Shown here one piece after another: positions 39,151 through 47,509 of a stretch of 64,000 nucleotides of DNA; the first letter of the stretch is position 1, and each line of letters starts with the position of its first letter. The position numbers and the translations under genes were made by a program. A model generated the notes under the pieces. The model was not told the DNA's origin, ran no database searches, and saw only the letters and a list, made by a program, of their open reading frames with translations. Location: positions 4,340,001 through 4,404,000 of the forward strand of contig NZ_JAUSXN010000001.1 in the NCBI RefSeq assembly GCF_030816015.1. The letters run 5' to 3'. Source of the DNA: Pedobacter sp. W3I1 (GTDB lineage: Bacteria > Bacteroidota > Bacteroidia > Sphingobacteriales > Sphingobacteriaceae).

Positions 39151-39367
39151 GAAAAAGCACGGAAATCTGTGCACTTCCCTTCATTAATCCTCAACACAAG
39201 GCAGGATCAAGCGGGTGCGCCGGGATAAGCCAGGGTAAGAGCCTCGATACTGCCGCAATCAAGATTTCCGTAGCTTTTTACAAGAAAGGATGCAAGCCTT
39301 GATCTTTTGTTTCTTTTCTATCAAGAGAAAAGAAAGAGCCCCCTCGGCGGCGGTGAGCCGAGGCAAG
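39110..39367 (+). repeat. Composite structured repeat C5 (type A)
   Basis: Type A middle at 39139-39292 with arms agcacggaaatct / agatttccgtagct. The 3' module (39293-39367) carries the arm version tttcttttct / agaaaagaaa for hairpin 1 and ctcggc / gccgag for hairpin 2. The stretch 39368-39554 before nhaA shows nothing further. Confidence 0.75.
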
Positions 39368-39554
39368 CCCGAGCCTAGGGTAAAATAGAAAAAAAATACA
39401 GCAGAATAGCAGGTGCTTTAAGGTTCCCGCTTGCGCGAGAATGACGACCGTATTAGATAACTTCCAATAGAAACTTAAATCCGTACCATTAAAATAATAG
39501 ATTTCCCCACAAAAAACATCCCCTTTTCCCTTCCCTTTTACTATTTTTACCCCT

Positions 39555-40709
39555 ATGGCTAAATTAATCAATCTGGAAGTATTTCAGCGTTTCTTTCGCT
39601 CGGGGCAAGTAGGTGGTTTTTTATTGTTAATCTGCGTGGCCATTTCCTTACTCATCGCCAATACTGCTTCAAAAGAAAGTTTCGAATTTTTTTTAGCAAC
39701 AAAAATCGGCTTTGGCCCTGTAAACTACAGCATCCTGGCGTGGATAAACGATGCCTTAATGGCGATCTTCTTTTTACTGGTCGGCCTTGAAATTAAACGC
39801 GAACTCGTAGAAGGCGAATTATCTTCTATGAAGAGTGCGGCCTTACCCGTAATTGCAGCGCTCGGCGGAATGCTTGTACCGGCCTTAATATATGCACTCT
39901 TTAATAAAGGCGAAGCCTCCGCATCAGGCTGGGGCATCCCTATGGCAACTGATATTGCCTTTGCCCTCGCCATCATTGCCATGCTCGGTAAAAGCGTCCC
40001 CACCAGTTTAAAAATATTCCTGGCCGCTTTAGCTATTGTCGACGATCTTGGCGCCATTCTGGTGATCGCGATCTTTTATACCCACCAGATCCATTTCGAA
40101 TACCTGGCCATGGCAGGAGGCATTTTGCTGCTCTTAGTCCTGATGAACTATTTCGGCGTAACCAAACTGGTTTTTTACCTGGTCCCCGGTATATTCCTGT
40201 GGTATTTCATTCACCACTCGGGTATCCATGCCACCATTGCAGGGGTGCTGCTGGCTTTCACCATCCCTACCAATGAAACTGACGAAGAATCGCCTTTAGA
40301 AAAACTGGAACATTTTTTAACCACTCCGGTCAACTATATCATTATGCCCATTTTCGCCCTGGCGAATACCAATATCACTTTCCAGAAAGAAATGCTCGCT
40401 GGACTGGTTTCACCCCTGGGCCTGGGCATTATCGTAGGTTTATTTGCAGGCAAAACTATTGGCGTCACCTTTTTCAGCTGGTTAGCCGTGAAATTGAAAT
40501 GGGCTAATCTCCCTACAGGTGCCGGCTGGAAACATGTATTGGGTTTAGGCATGTTGGCCGGAATCGGTTTTACCATGTCGATCTTTATCGCCCTGCTCTC
40601 TTTTAGCGATGCACTTCATGTTTCGGAAGCGAAGTTTGCAATTCTAACGGCTTCGATCCTATCAGGTGTAGTGGGTTTTGTGTTTTTGAAATCGGTGAAG
40701 AAGGTTTAG
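39555..40709 (+). CDS. nhaA: Na+/H+ antiporter NhaA (384 aa)
   Basis: An inner-membrane antiporter that exports Na+ or Li+ in exchange for protons and helps in salt and alkaline pH tolerance. The sequence shows about 12 membrane segments. FLLVGLEIKRELVEGEL and MATDIAFALAIIAMLG are family signatures, and the Asp pair needed for ion binding is in LAIVDDLGAILVIA. GLGMLAGIGFTMSIFIALL is near the C-terminus. The length is normal. It stands alone between repeat-rich gaps; no terminator is obvious. Confidence 0.96.
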   Translation: MAKLINLEVFQRFFRSGQVGGFLLLICVAISLLIANTASKESFEFFLATKIGFGPVNYSILAWINDALMAIFFLLVGLEIKRELVEGELSSMKSAALPVIAALGGMLVPALIYALFNKGEASASGWGIPMATDIAFALAIIAMLGKSVPTSLKIFLAALAIVDDLGAILVIAIFYTHQIHFEYLAMAGGILLLLVLMNYFGVTKLVFYLVPGIFLWYFIHHSGIHATIAGVLLAFTIPTNETDEESPLEKLEHFLTTPVNYIIMPIFALANTNITFQKEMLAGLVSPLGLGIIVGLFAGKTIGVTFFSWLAVKLKWANLPTGAGWKHVLGLGMLAGIGFTMSIFIALLSFSDALHVSEAKFAILTASILSGVVGFVFLKSVKKV

Positions 40710-40778
40710 GTGTACATTTAACCGCAAAGTGCGCAGAGGGGGAACCGCAAAGAACGCGAAGTACAAGCGTTACTTTTT

Positions 40779-41258
40779 AGCGCCTTAAACCCCTATCCGC
40801 CTATCGGCACCTTTCCCCTGAAAGGGAAAGGACTAAAAAACAAATTACTGCACCATACTATTCGCATTATGCTATCTGCACCCTGCTATCCGGCCTAGCA
40901 GATTTTCGCAGGAAAAAGCACGGAAATCTGTGCACTCCCCATCATTACCCCACAGCCCAAGGCAGGATCAAGCGGGTGCGTAGGGATATAAGCAAGGATA
41001 AGAGCCTCGATGCTGCCGCTATCAAGATTTTCGTAGGTTTTTACAAGAATTGCCCAGCAATCTTTTATACCTATAAAAAACAATATTATCACATAAAAAA
41101 CGGTGCAAGCCTTGATTTATGCCTTCTTAGTTGTTGTTTTCATAGGTAGTCATGCTTTCGCTGCGCTCAGGTTTGGTTACCTTTTTATCAAGAAAAAGGT
41201 GAGAGCCCCCTCGGCGGCGGTGGACCTGTACCGATTTTTCATCGGTAGCCGAGGCAAG
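40779..41258 (+). repeat. Composite structured repeat C6 (type A, with two insertions)
   Basis: 5' module, then type A (40901-41048) interrupted by about 50 unrelated bases (41049-41100). The 3' module (41106-41258) contains an extra ~60-base stretch before hairpin 1. It also has an extra hairpin, accgat-ttttc-atcggt, inside the loop of hairpin 2, while the ctcggc / gccgag stem is kept. Confidence 0.75.
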
Positions 41259-41285
41259 CCTAAGCAGGTGGGCAAAACCTACAAT

Positions 41286-41348
41286 TGTCATTCTGAACGC
41301 AGTGAAGAATCTTTCGGTTAAAAGATCCTTCGTGCCTCAGGATGACAA
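41286..41348. repeat. REP-like palindrome R4
   Basis: It starts tgtcattctgaacgcagtg and ends cctcaggatgaca. A further 5' module start (41424-41460) breaks off after ccctatccgctta, just before the HxlR gene. Confidence 0.65.
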
Positions 41349-41549
41349 ACTGCAAATGAAATGGCGTATCATTCCTCGCGACCGCTTTAAGGTTCCCGCC
41401 TCCGCGAGAATGACGACCGTATAATAGCGAGCGCCTTAAACCCCTATCCGCTTATTTTTAAACCTTCCGCTTTGCCCCTCGAGGTATTCTCTTCGAATAA
41501 AGAAATAAGCATTGCGTTTTGGATGCTGAGCTTAACTAAATCAGATCAA

Positions 41550-41912
41550 CTACTCCCCTAACAGATTTTTATGTTTTACGCCCCACTTTTCGAGTTCATT
41601 AATAATCGGCTTCAATTCAAGCCCAATTGCGGTTAGTTCATATACCACTCTCGGCGGAACTTCGGCATAGATGGTTCGCTTAACAATTTTATCTGCTTCT
41701 AATTTACGTAGCTGTAAGGTTAACATTCGCTCGGTAATATTTGGCAAACGTTTTTTTAACTCTCCAAATCTGAGTTCACCGTTCATTAACCACGAACAGA
41801 TCGCTAAAGCCCATTGCCCGCCGATAATGTTTGCACTATAAACTTCTAAACACTCATCAGCTAAAGCTTGTTTGTTAGCATAGTTGGTTGAGGTTTCCTT
41901 GATTTTAGACAT
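41550..41912 (-). CDS. HxlR-family transcriptional regulator (120 aa)
   Basis: A winged-helix DNA-binding protein. The family core ANIIGGQWALAICSWLMNGELRFGELKKRLPNITERMLTLQLRKLE is present (start of helix 1 to the recognition helix), followed by the wing PRVVYELTAIGLEL. A Cys at position 21 sits just before the core, at the place where some HxlR/YodB-type regulators sense quinones or oxidants. It is divergent from the flavin oxidoreductase gene with 98 bases between the starts, so it most likely controls that gene and itself. The inducer is unknown. Confidence 0.92.
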   Translation of the reverse strand: MSKIKETSTNYANKQALADECLEVYSANIIGGQWALAICSWLMNGELRFGELKKRLPNITERMLTLQLRKLEADKIVKRTIYAEVPPRVVYELTAIGLELKPIINELEKWGVKHKNLLGE

Positions 41913-41975
41913 ACTTACATTTTTTATAGTACCTTACAATTGGGCGCTAAATTACAAATTAAGCGGTTATGCATC

Positions 41976-41983
41976 TATTTTTG
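41976..41983 (+). promoter_or_regulatory. Candidate -7 box of the oxidoreductase gene
   Basis: TATTTTTG fits TAnnTTTG, 27 bases before the ATG, within the divergent HxlR/oxidoreductase region where the regulator would bind. Confidence 0.45.
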
Positions 41984-42010
41984 CAATTATAATCATCATA
42001 ATTTGTAAAA

Positions 42011-42541
42011 ATGAAAACATTAATCGTTGTAGCGCATCCCGATATTAAAAGTTCCCTAATCAACAAGCGGTGGATTGAAGAATTAACTCAATACCCTGAT
42101 AAATATGTAGTCCATCAACTGTATGAGGCATATCCAGATGAAAAGATTGATGTATTGGCAGAACAAAAGCTGGTTGAACTACATGATAAAATTGTATTCC
42201 AATTTCCCTATTATTGGTTCAATTGTCCCTCACTTTTAAAAAAATGGATGGATGAAGTACTCACTCATGGATGGGCATATGGTAGCAAAAGTGGTTATAA
42301 ATTGTCTGGCAAGAAAATCGCCCTGGCCATTTCATTGGGCGTTGAGGAACACGAACTGCGTCCATCAGAAAAGTATAAATATACCTTAGCAGAATTAACC
42401 CGTCCGTTCGAACTTTCTTTTGAATATGTAAAAGCCGATTACCAAGCCCCATTTGCTTACTACGGAATGGAGCATAACACTTCGAAAAAATGGGTAGAAG
42501 ATAGCGTTCCTTTGTATTTGGATTTTTTAGATTCGTTATAA
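42011..42541 (+). CDS. NAD(P)H-dependent flavodoxin-fold oxidoreductase (176 aa)
   Basis: It belongs to the NQO/KefF/MdaB-like family that reduces quinones and related electrophiles with NAD(P)H and FMN or FAD. It opens MKTLIVVAHPDIKSSLINKR (phosphate loop of the flavin site). It continues with IVFQFPYYWFNCPSLLKKWMDEVL, the hallmark middle motif, then WAYG and GKKIALAISLGVEEHEL. It is soluble and of normal length. The divergent HxlR regulator suggests induction by electrophilic or oxidative stress. Confidence 0.92.
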   Translation: MKTLIVVAHPDIKSSLINKRWIEELTQYPDKYVVHQLYEAYPDEKIDVLAEQKLVELHDKIVFQFPYYWFNCPSLLKKWMDEVLTHGWAYGSKSGYKLSGKKIALAISLGVEEHELRPSEKYKYTLAELTRPFELSFEYVKADYQAPFAYYGMEHNTSKKWVEDSVPLYLDFLDSL

Positions 42542-42688
42542 AGAGGACAAAGCGAATATTTAACCGCAAAGAACGCAGAGAGGAACCGCAAAGAACGCCA
42601 AGTGAAAATGACTGAAATCTATCACGAATTCATTTTGGTATCGTTCAGAGCAAGGTTAATACCGATAAGAAGTCTCGTATAAAAATTT
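42542..42688. other. Short gap with a repeated phrase
   Basis: Contains taaccgcaaagaacgcagag, also seen just after nhaA at about 40720. No gene. Confidence 0.5.
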
Positions 42689-42785
42689 CGTCATTGCGAG
42701 AAGGCTTTTTCAGCCGACGAAGCAATCTTTATAGTAAGGATCACTAGCATGATAGATTGCTTCGTCGTTCCTTCTCGCAATGACG
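42689..42785. repeat. REP-like palindrome R2 (copy 2, intact)
   Basis: A nearly perfect long hairpin with outer arms cgtcattgcgagaagg / ccttctcgcaatgacg and inner arms cgacgaagcaatcttta / agattgcttcgtcg. Confidence 0.8.
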
Positions 42786-42930
42786 ATACAACGCACCCCC
42801 TCAAATCTCCAGAGGAATCAATCTACGCATGCCTGTCTCTGCATCATGCTATCCGGCCTGGCAGATTTCGCAGGTAGGCAAAGAGAATAACAACCGTTTA
42901 AGATTCCCGCATGCGCGAGAACGACGACCG

Positions 42931-43280
42931 TACTATAGCGAGCGCCTTAAACCCCTATCCGCCTATCGGCACCTTTCCCCTGAAAGGGAAAGGGCTAAAA
43001 AACAAATTACGGCACCCTGCTGTATGCCCCGTGCTATCTGCTCCCTGCTATCCGGCCTAGGAGATGATGGAAGGAGAAAACGTTAAAGCTTTTGCACCTC
43101 CTTTCAACCTACCACTGCCCAGAGGCAGCACGCCATCCCCGATTCTTCATCGGGGCTTGTGCTGGCGACCAAAAAAGCTTTGACGAATTTATCCGACATC
43201 AGATCCAAGCCTTGATTTTTGGTTACCTTTTTATCAAGAAAAAGGTAAGAGCCTCCTCGGCGGCGGTGAGCCGAGGCAAG
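42931..43280 (+). repeat. Composite structured repeat C7 (type B)
   Basis: The first of three type B copies in a row. 5' hairpin cctttcccc-tga-aagggaaagg, type B middle (43061-43205) and 3' module (43206-43280) with standard arms. Confidence 0.75.
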
Positions 43281-43344
43281 ACTGAGCCTAGGGTGAAAGA
43301 ATAGCAAGTGCATTAAGATTCCCGCATGCACGGGAATGACGACC

Positions 43345-43772
43345 GTATTATAGCGAGCGCCTTAAACCCCTATCCGCCTATCGGCACCTTTCCCCTGAAA
43401 GGGAAAGGACTAAAAAACAAATTACTGCACCCTGCAATATCCCCCATGTTATCTGCTCCCTGCTATCCGGCCTAGGAAATGATGGAAGGAGAAAACGTTA
43501 AAGCTTTAGCACCTCCTTTCAACCTACCACTGCCCAGAGGCAGCACGCCCTCCCCGATTCTTCATCGGGGCTTGTGCTGGCGACCAAAAAAGCTTTAACG
43601 AATTTATCCGACATCAGATCCAAGCCTTGATTTATGCCTTCTTAGTTGTTGTTTTCATAGGTAGTCATGCTTTCGCTGCGCTCAGGTTTGTTACTTTTTT
43701 ATCAAGAAAAAGGTAAGAGCCCCCTCGGCGGCGGCAGACCTGTACCGATTTTTCATCGGTAGCCGAGGCAAG
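43345..43772 (+). repeat. Composite structured repeat C8 (type B, expanded 3' module)
   Basis: Type B middle at 43478-43620. The 3' module (43621-43772) carries both the ~60-base insert and the extra accgat / atcggt hairpin in the loop of hairpin 2. Hairpin 1 has one C-to-T change that leaves a wobble pair. Confidence 0.75.
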
Positions 43773-43798
43773 ACTCAGCCCGGGCAAGAAAACCTTTA

Positions 43799-43858
43799 AT
43801 TGTCATTCTGAACGCAGTGAAGAATCTTTCAAAAGATCCTTCGTACCTCAGGATGACA
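43799..43858. repeat. REP-like palindrome R4
   Basis: tgtcattctgaacgcagtg to cctcaggatgaca, directly behind composite C8. Confidence 0.65.
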
Positions 43859-43948
43859 AAAAATAATGAGGCAAGACTGCACGAAGGCAAAACCTACAAA
43901 GGCAATGCATTATGCTTTAAGATTCCCGCATGCGCGAGAATGACGACC

Positions 43949-44322
43949 GTATTATAGCGAACGCCTTAAACCCCTATCCGCCTATCTGCACCTTCCCCTG
44001 AAAGGGAAAGGGCTTAAAAGAAAATTTATCGCGCCCTGCTATCTGCAACATGCTATCTGCATCATGCATCCGGCCTAGGATATGATGGAAGGAGAAAACG
44101 TTAAAGCTTTAGCACCTCCTTTCAACCTACCACTACCCCGAGGCAGCACGCCTTCCCCGATTCTTCATCGGGGCTTGTGCTGACGACCAAAAAAGCTTTG
44201 ACGAATTTATCCGACATCAGATCCAAGCCTTGATTTTTGGTTACCTTTTTATCAAGAAAAAGGTAAGAGCCCCCTCGGCGGCGGTGGACCTGTACCGATT
44301 TTTCATCGGTAGCCGAGGCAAG
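43949..44322 (+). repeat. Composite structured repeat C9 (type B)
   Basis: Type B middle from about 44080, and a 3' module (44224-44322) with the extra hairpin in the loop of hairpin 2 but without the 60-base insert. Confidence 0.75.
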
Positions 44323-44432
44323 ACTGCGAAGGGGGCAAAACCTGTAAAGGCATTGCATTACGAACGCATTAAGATTGCTTTGTATCTGTAGTAGCTACCG
44401 TATTAGTAATACCATAAACAAACATCCCCCCT

Positions 44433-45741
44433 TTACCCCCTCTTAACCTCATACCACCGCTCAATCCCCTCCACAAACCCCTCAAAAAAAATCCTTATAA
44501 TACCCTTTCGGTACCTGAACCCCAAAATTTACCCTACTAAAAAACCATACCAACCTATAATCCATTTCCGCCTCAAGCAAATACCATAAATACGGTTTAA
44601 CCCTATCACAAACTAAAAACAGGCTAAGCTTATCGGTATTCAGATGCAGCAGTTTCCCTTTTACCTTAATTTTAAGCTGTAGTTCGTAATAATCGCCCTC
44701 ATCCCTTAACACAAAACTTAAAACAGGCACCTCCATCGAAAATTCAACCAGTTTCATATCCCGCATTACAGGTTTGCCGGTAACATTGCGCATGCCATAA
44801 GTATAGAAGTAGTGTGTAAAACGTTGCAACATCAATAGCGGTAAAGCCTTGTTCCATAACTTTAAAAGCGCCAACTGATTACCGTCGTTAAGTTTATTGG
44901 TTTCGGCTACCTTTTCGGGCAGGTGGCCGTTTGCGTTAAACCGTATGACCGCTAGCTCTTTCATGGCGGAGCAAATGCTGTTCAGCTCCTCCTGTTGTGG
45001 CGAGAGGCTTATGCCATCCACATCATTCGCATTAAACACGAAACGTTTAAAAGACTTAACCGTTTTAAGGTAGGCCGTGGCCGCAAAAACATAAGGAATT
45101 AAAAAAGGATAATGGTTGGTGTGGAAATTAAGCAGATCGGTATTGGCGAAACAATAACCAATGCTAACCGGTGCTAAACGTGCCATAGCATGTTTATTCA
45201 ATAACCTTTCCCGTGGCATTACCACCCGTTCGGTAACATCCGGAAAATCATCACCAGGCCTAAACAAACCACTAAACTTTTTCTTCAATGTAATGGTAAA
45301 ACCGCCAGGTTTTTTAACCACATCTACATATTTCGACCGCTTGTTGCCCAAAGCAAAACATGCCGGCCAGTAATATTCCTGAAAATCGCAATAACCACTC
45401 CGCATCATGGCCCGCAAAGTAAGGTAAGCATAACGCCCAAGGTAGCTTTCATCTGTATCAACACTACAGCTCACCAACAGGCAATCGTATTCTACCCCAA
45501 TGTAAACCCTTGCTGCCTCCTCCTTTCCCAATTTAACATTAACGGTTAACAAACCCTGATCAAAAGAAAGCGACTGTATAACCGGCAGATCAGGCTTTTT
45601 ACCTACGCTAAATGTGCTATGCAATCTGCTAGCTATCTGATCCAGAACCGCTAACTTTAAAACCCTGCTCCCCTTTTCAAAAGGCATTTGATAAAACCGC
45701 GAAAGCGGTTTCCCTGCAATTGTAATTGGTTTAGTCATCAT
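44433..45741 (-). CDS. Conserved Bacteroidota protein of unknown function with an apparent C-terminal frameshift
   Basis: The uninterrupted frame is 44482-45741 (419 aa), ending GYYKDFF at a TGA inside a run of eight A's (44484-44491, plus strand). If that run had seven, the frame would continue 16 more residues (EGFVEGIERWYEVKRG) to a TAA at 44433-44435. This charged, aromatic ending fits the protein better than the abrupt stop. The body has no signal peptide or membrane segment. It includes YDCLLVSCSVDTDESYLGRY, YWPACFALGN, FVFNANDVDGISLSPQQEEL and YYELQLKIKVKGKLL. I do not recognise a function. A small hairpin (actcgta / tacgagt, 45742-45761) touches its start codon. Confidence 0.7.
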
Positions 45742-45779
45742 ACTCGTATGGTTTTACGAGTCTTGTGGTATAAAGAAAC

Positions 45780-45863
45780 ACTATAGCTGGGCTCTAAATA
45801 CCGTCTACCGGGCTTCTCACGGCCTTGCCAACGGAATTACAATAGAGCCCATGATGCTATAGT
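45780..45863. other. Long imperfect palindrome at the left edge of the defence island
   Basis: The arms actatagc + tgggctcta (45780-45796) and tagagccca + gctatagt (45843-45863) pair over 17 bases with a 4-base bulge. A further ccgt / acgg pair lies inside (45801-45804 and 45831-45834). No T run and no gene are attached. The remaining bases to 46090 are AT-rich and hold the upstream region of the HTH gene. Confidence 0.6.
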
Positions 45864-46090
45864 GCGCACTAAAAGTACGCAAAATATCACCATAGGCATT
45901 AATCTATTGTCTCGTTGGCTGTTTACTGTGAGAATTTGGTAGCCGAGACTCTTTATTAATACCTAATTTATACACGAATATAACAATAAAAATTTAGATA
46001 TTCTAAAGTATTCTTTAAATAATCAAATGAAAAATACAAAAATTATTAAGTACAACTTTCACATGGTATGTTTATCAAAAAACGATTAGC

Positions 46091-46372
46091 GTGAAAAAGA
46101 AGTCGGAGCTTACAGAACTTGGCAAATACTTAATTTTGAAATCTGCTAACAAAGCAGAAATTTATAGGAAGACAGGTATTACTGAGTCTCGCTTAAGCCT
46201 ACTAAGTAATGACGCCAGCACTAAGCTTTCCGGAGAAGAACTATACTTGATAGCTCTTGCACTAGATGTTGAGCCTGGCGATATGGCCAAGACGATTTAT
46301 AAAGGAGTTAAGCTAAACACTATTGAAGATCAAGAAGCATTAGCGGCTAAAAGTAGGAAACAAAAAAGATAG
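46091..46372 (+). CDS. Small HTH (XRE-like) DNA-binding protein (93 aa)
   Basis: The GTG at 46091 starts MKKKSELTELGKYLI. A helix-turn-helix spans about residues 18-60: NKAEIYRKTGITESRLSLLS, then LSGEELYLIALALDVEPGDM, the usual XRE pattern of two helices and a capping helix. The tail is basic (AAKSRKQKR). It faces the opposite way to the defence genes and sits at their distal end, so it may regulate the island or be a leftover of a mobile element. A remnant of another regulator-like coding sequence follows. Confidence 0.72.
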   Translation: MKKKSELTELGKYLILKSANKAEIYRKTGITESRLSLLSNDASTKLSGEELYLIALALDVEPGDMAKTIYKGVKLNTIEDQEALAAKSRKQKR

Positions 46373-46411
46373 TTCTTTCCAAAGAAGAACGATCCCGGCT
46401 TTGGGTAACTA

Positions 46412-46570
46412 AGCAAAAGTGCCACTATTACCAGTAGCGAAAATTCAACATTAATTGCCAGCTCATTAAACTATCAGCCCACCTTTAATACGATTGAAAA
46501 AATTGTAGACTTGTACGAAAGATTATTGGCTAGAGAAAAAGAGAAAGTAGAGATATTAAGAGGTAAATAG
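46412..46570 (+). pseudogene. 3' remnant of a regulator-like gene (about 52 codons)
   Basis: From 46412 to the TAG at 46568-46570 the frame reads as a protein end: SSENSTLIASSLNYQPTFN, then IEKIVDLYERLLAREKEKVE and a basic ILRGK tail. This Ser/Asn-rich linker plus coiled helix resembles the C-terminus of Bacteroidota XRE-type repressors. A stop at 46406-46408 precedes it and there is no start codon, so it is a fragment. It may have been the tail of a second regulator next to the intact HTH gene. Confidence 0.5.
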
Positions 46571-46605
46571 GAAAGTTCGATGATTCAATTTCTACAAATC
46601 AACAA

Positions 46606-47415
46606 TCAGTAGTTAATTGGTGGGATTAGCAACGTTTGATAACTAGACGGATTTTCCTTGAAGTGTTGCTTTATATTATTAATAGTTTCAAGTTTAACTT
46701 TTGGGTTAAAATAGCCGTGATTAAAATGATTATACTCCCCATAAATATCACTCAAAACATAGCTTCCATTATCAAAAAAACTGAGTTCAGTACAGTACAT
46801 ACCTGCATATTTTGGAATATCAAATTTAAGTAATCGTTGCATTTGTTTTGCAGCAGAATACATACCAAGCCAATCAAACAATACGTCTCGAGTGTCATCT
46901 AATAACCCAATATTATTTTTAGGATTATCCATGTCCAATACACGATTAGCAAATTTAAGCGTTTGCATCTCATGTTCTTTTAGTGCTTCTGGCATAGTAA
47001 TGTGTATTAAAGATACAAAAGGAAATCCATCTTCAATTAAGCCTAAAAGCTGAGTCACACCTAAAGAATTGGCATTTTTTGTAGGCTTCCTGCGCGTAGG
47101 GCGAACTACCTTTACCTCTGATGCAACAGTCCTATCGAAGTAAATATTCAATTCAGAAAAAGGGATAATGATCACATCAAAATCTCCAGGTTTCTTTTTG
47201 TCATTAAATCCTAAGCTTTCACGAAGAACCAGTTTAGTAACATAAAAACCTTTATAATCAATAAGGTCATCGTTGATTCGCAAAGGAGCATATAAAACAT
47301 TAGAAAAAGATTTCAAAGGGAAATGTTTCTTGTCGCTATTGATTAAAATATCGATAACTTCTTCTTCTGTAAGCTCCTTATTGATCTTTTTAAGACCACC
47401 GACATACTCTTTCAT
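46606..47415 (-). CDS. Hypothetical protein with a possible PD-(D/E)xK core (269 aa)
   Basis: I do not recognise the family. Residues 78-102 read GDFDVIIIPF...DRTVASEVKVVRP, giving D78/D80 and E100-V-K102, the D...ExK layout of restriction-like nucleases. It is preceded by a helix with E66 (VLRES). The rest is mixed alpha/beta with no signal peptide or membrane segment. It is the last gene of the minus-strand defence block, 94 bases behind the DUF5655 gene. Its position next to a type I system suggests an accessory DNA-handling role; the nuclease reading is inference from one motif. Confidence 0.6.
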   Translation of the reverse strand: MKEYVGGLKKINKELTEEEVIDILINSDKKHFPLKSFSNVLYAPLRINDDLIDYKGFYVTKLVLRESLGFNDKKKPGDFDVIIIPFSELNIYFDRTVASEVKVVRPTRRKPTKNANSLGVTQLLGLIEDGFPFVSLIHITMPEALKEHEMQTLKFANRVLDMDNPKNNIGLLDDTRDVLFDWLGMYSAAKQMQRLLKFDIPKYAGMYCTELSFFDNGSYVLSDIYGEYNHFNHGYFNPKVKLETINNIKQHFKENPSSYQTLLIPPINY

Positions 47416-47509
47416 ATTCTTTCATTAATAACCGCTATTTTTGCTACAAAAAATAGTACCAGTTCTGAATATCAACCGCCATTAGTTACAGAACGATAGT
47501 AAGAAAACA

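Noticed and set aside
43104..44358. Two similar minus-strand open frames (75 and 78 codons) at 43104-43331 and 44122-44358 that look like paralogues
   Set aside because: They are translations of the composite repeat itself. Other copies carry inserts and arm changes that break the frame, so the similarity comes from DNA structure, not from a protein.
45780..45863. tRNA gene suggested by the folded segment
   Set aside because: The palindrome lacks a T-loop sequence, an anticodon arm of the right size and a CCA-side pairing; it is a long two-block hairpin instead.
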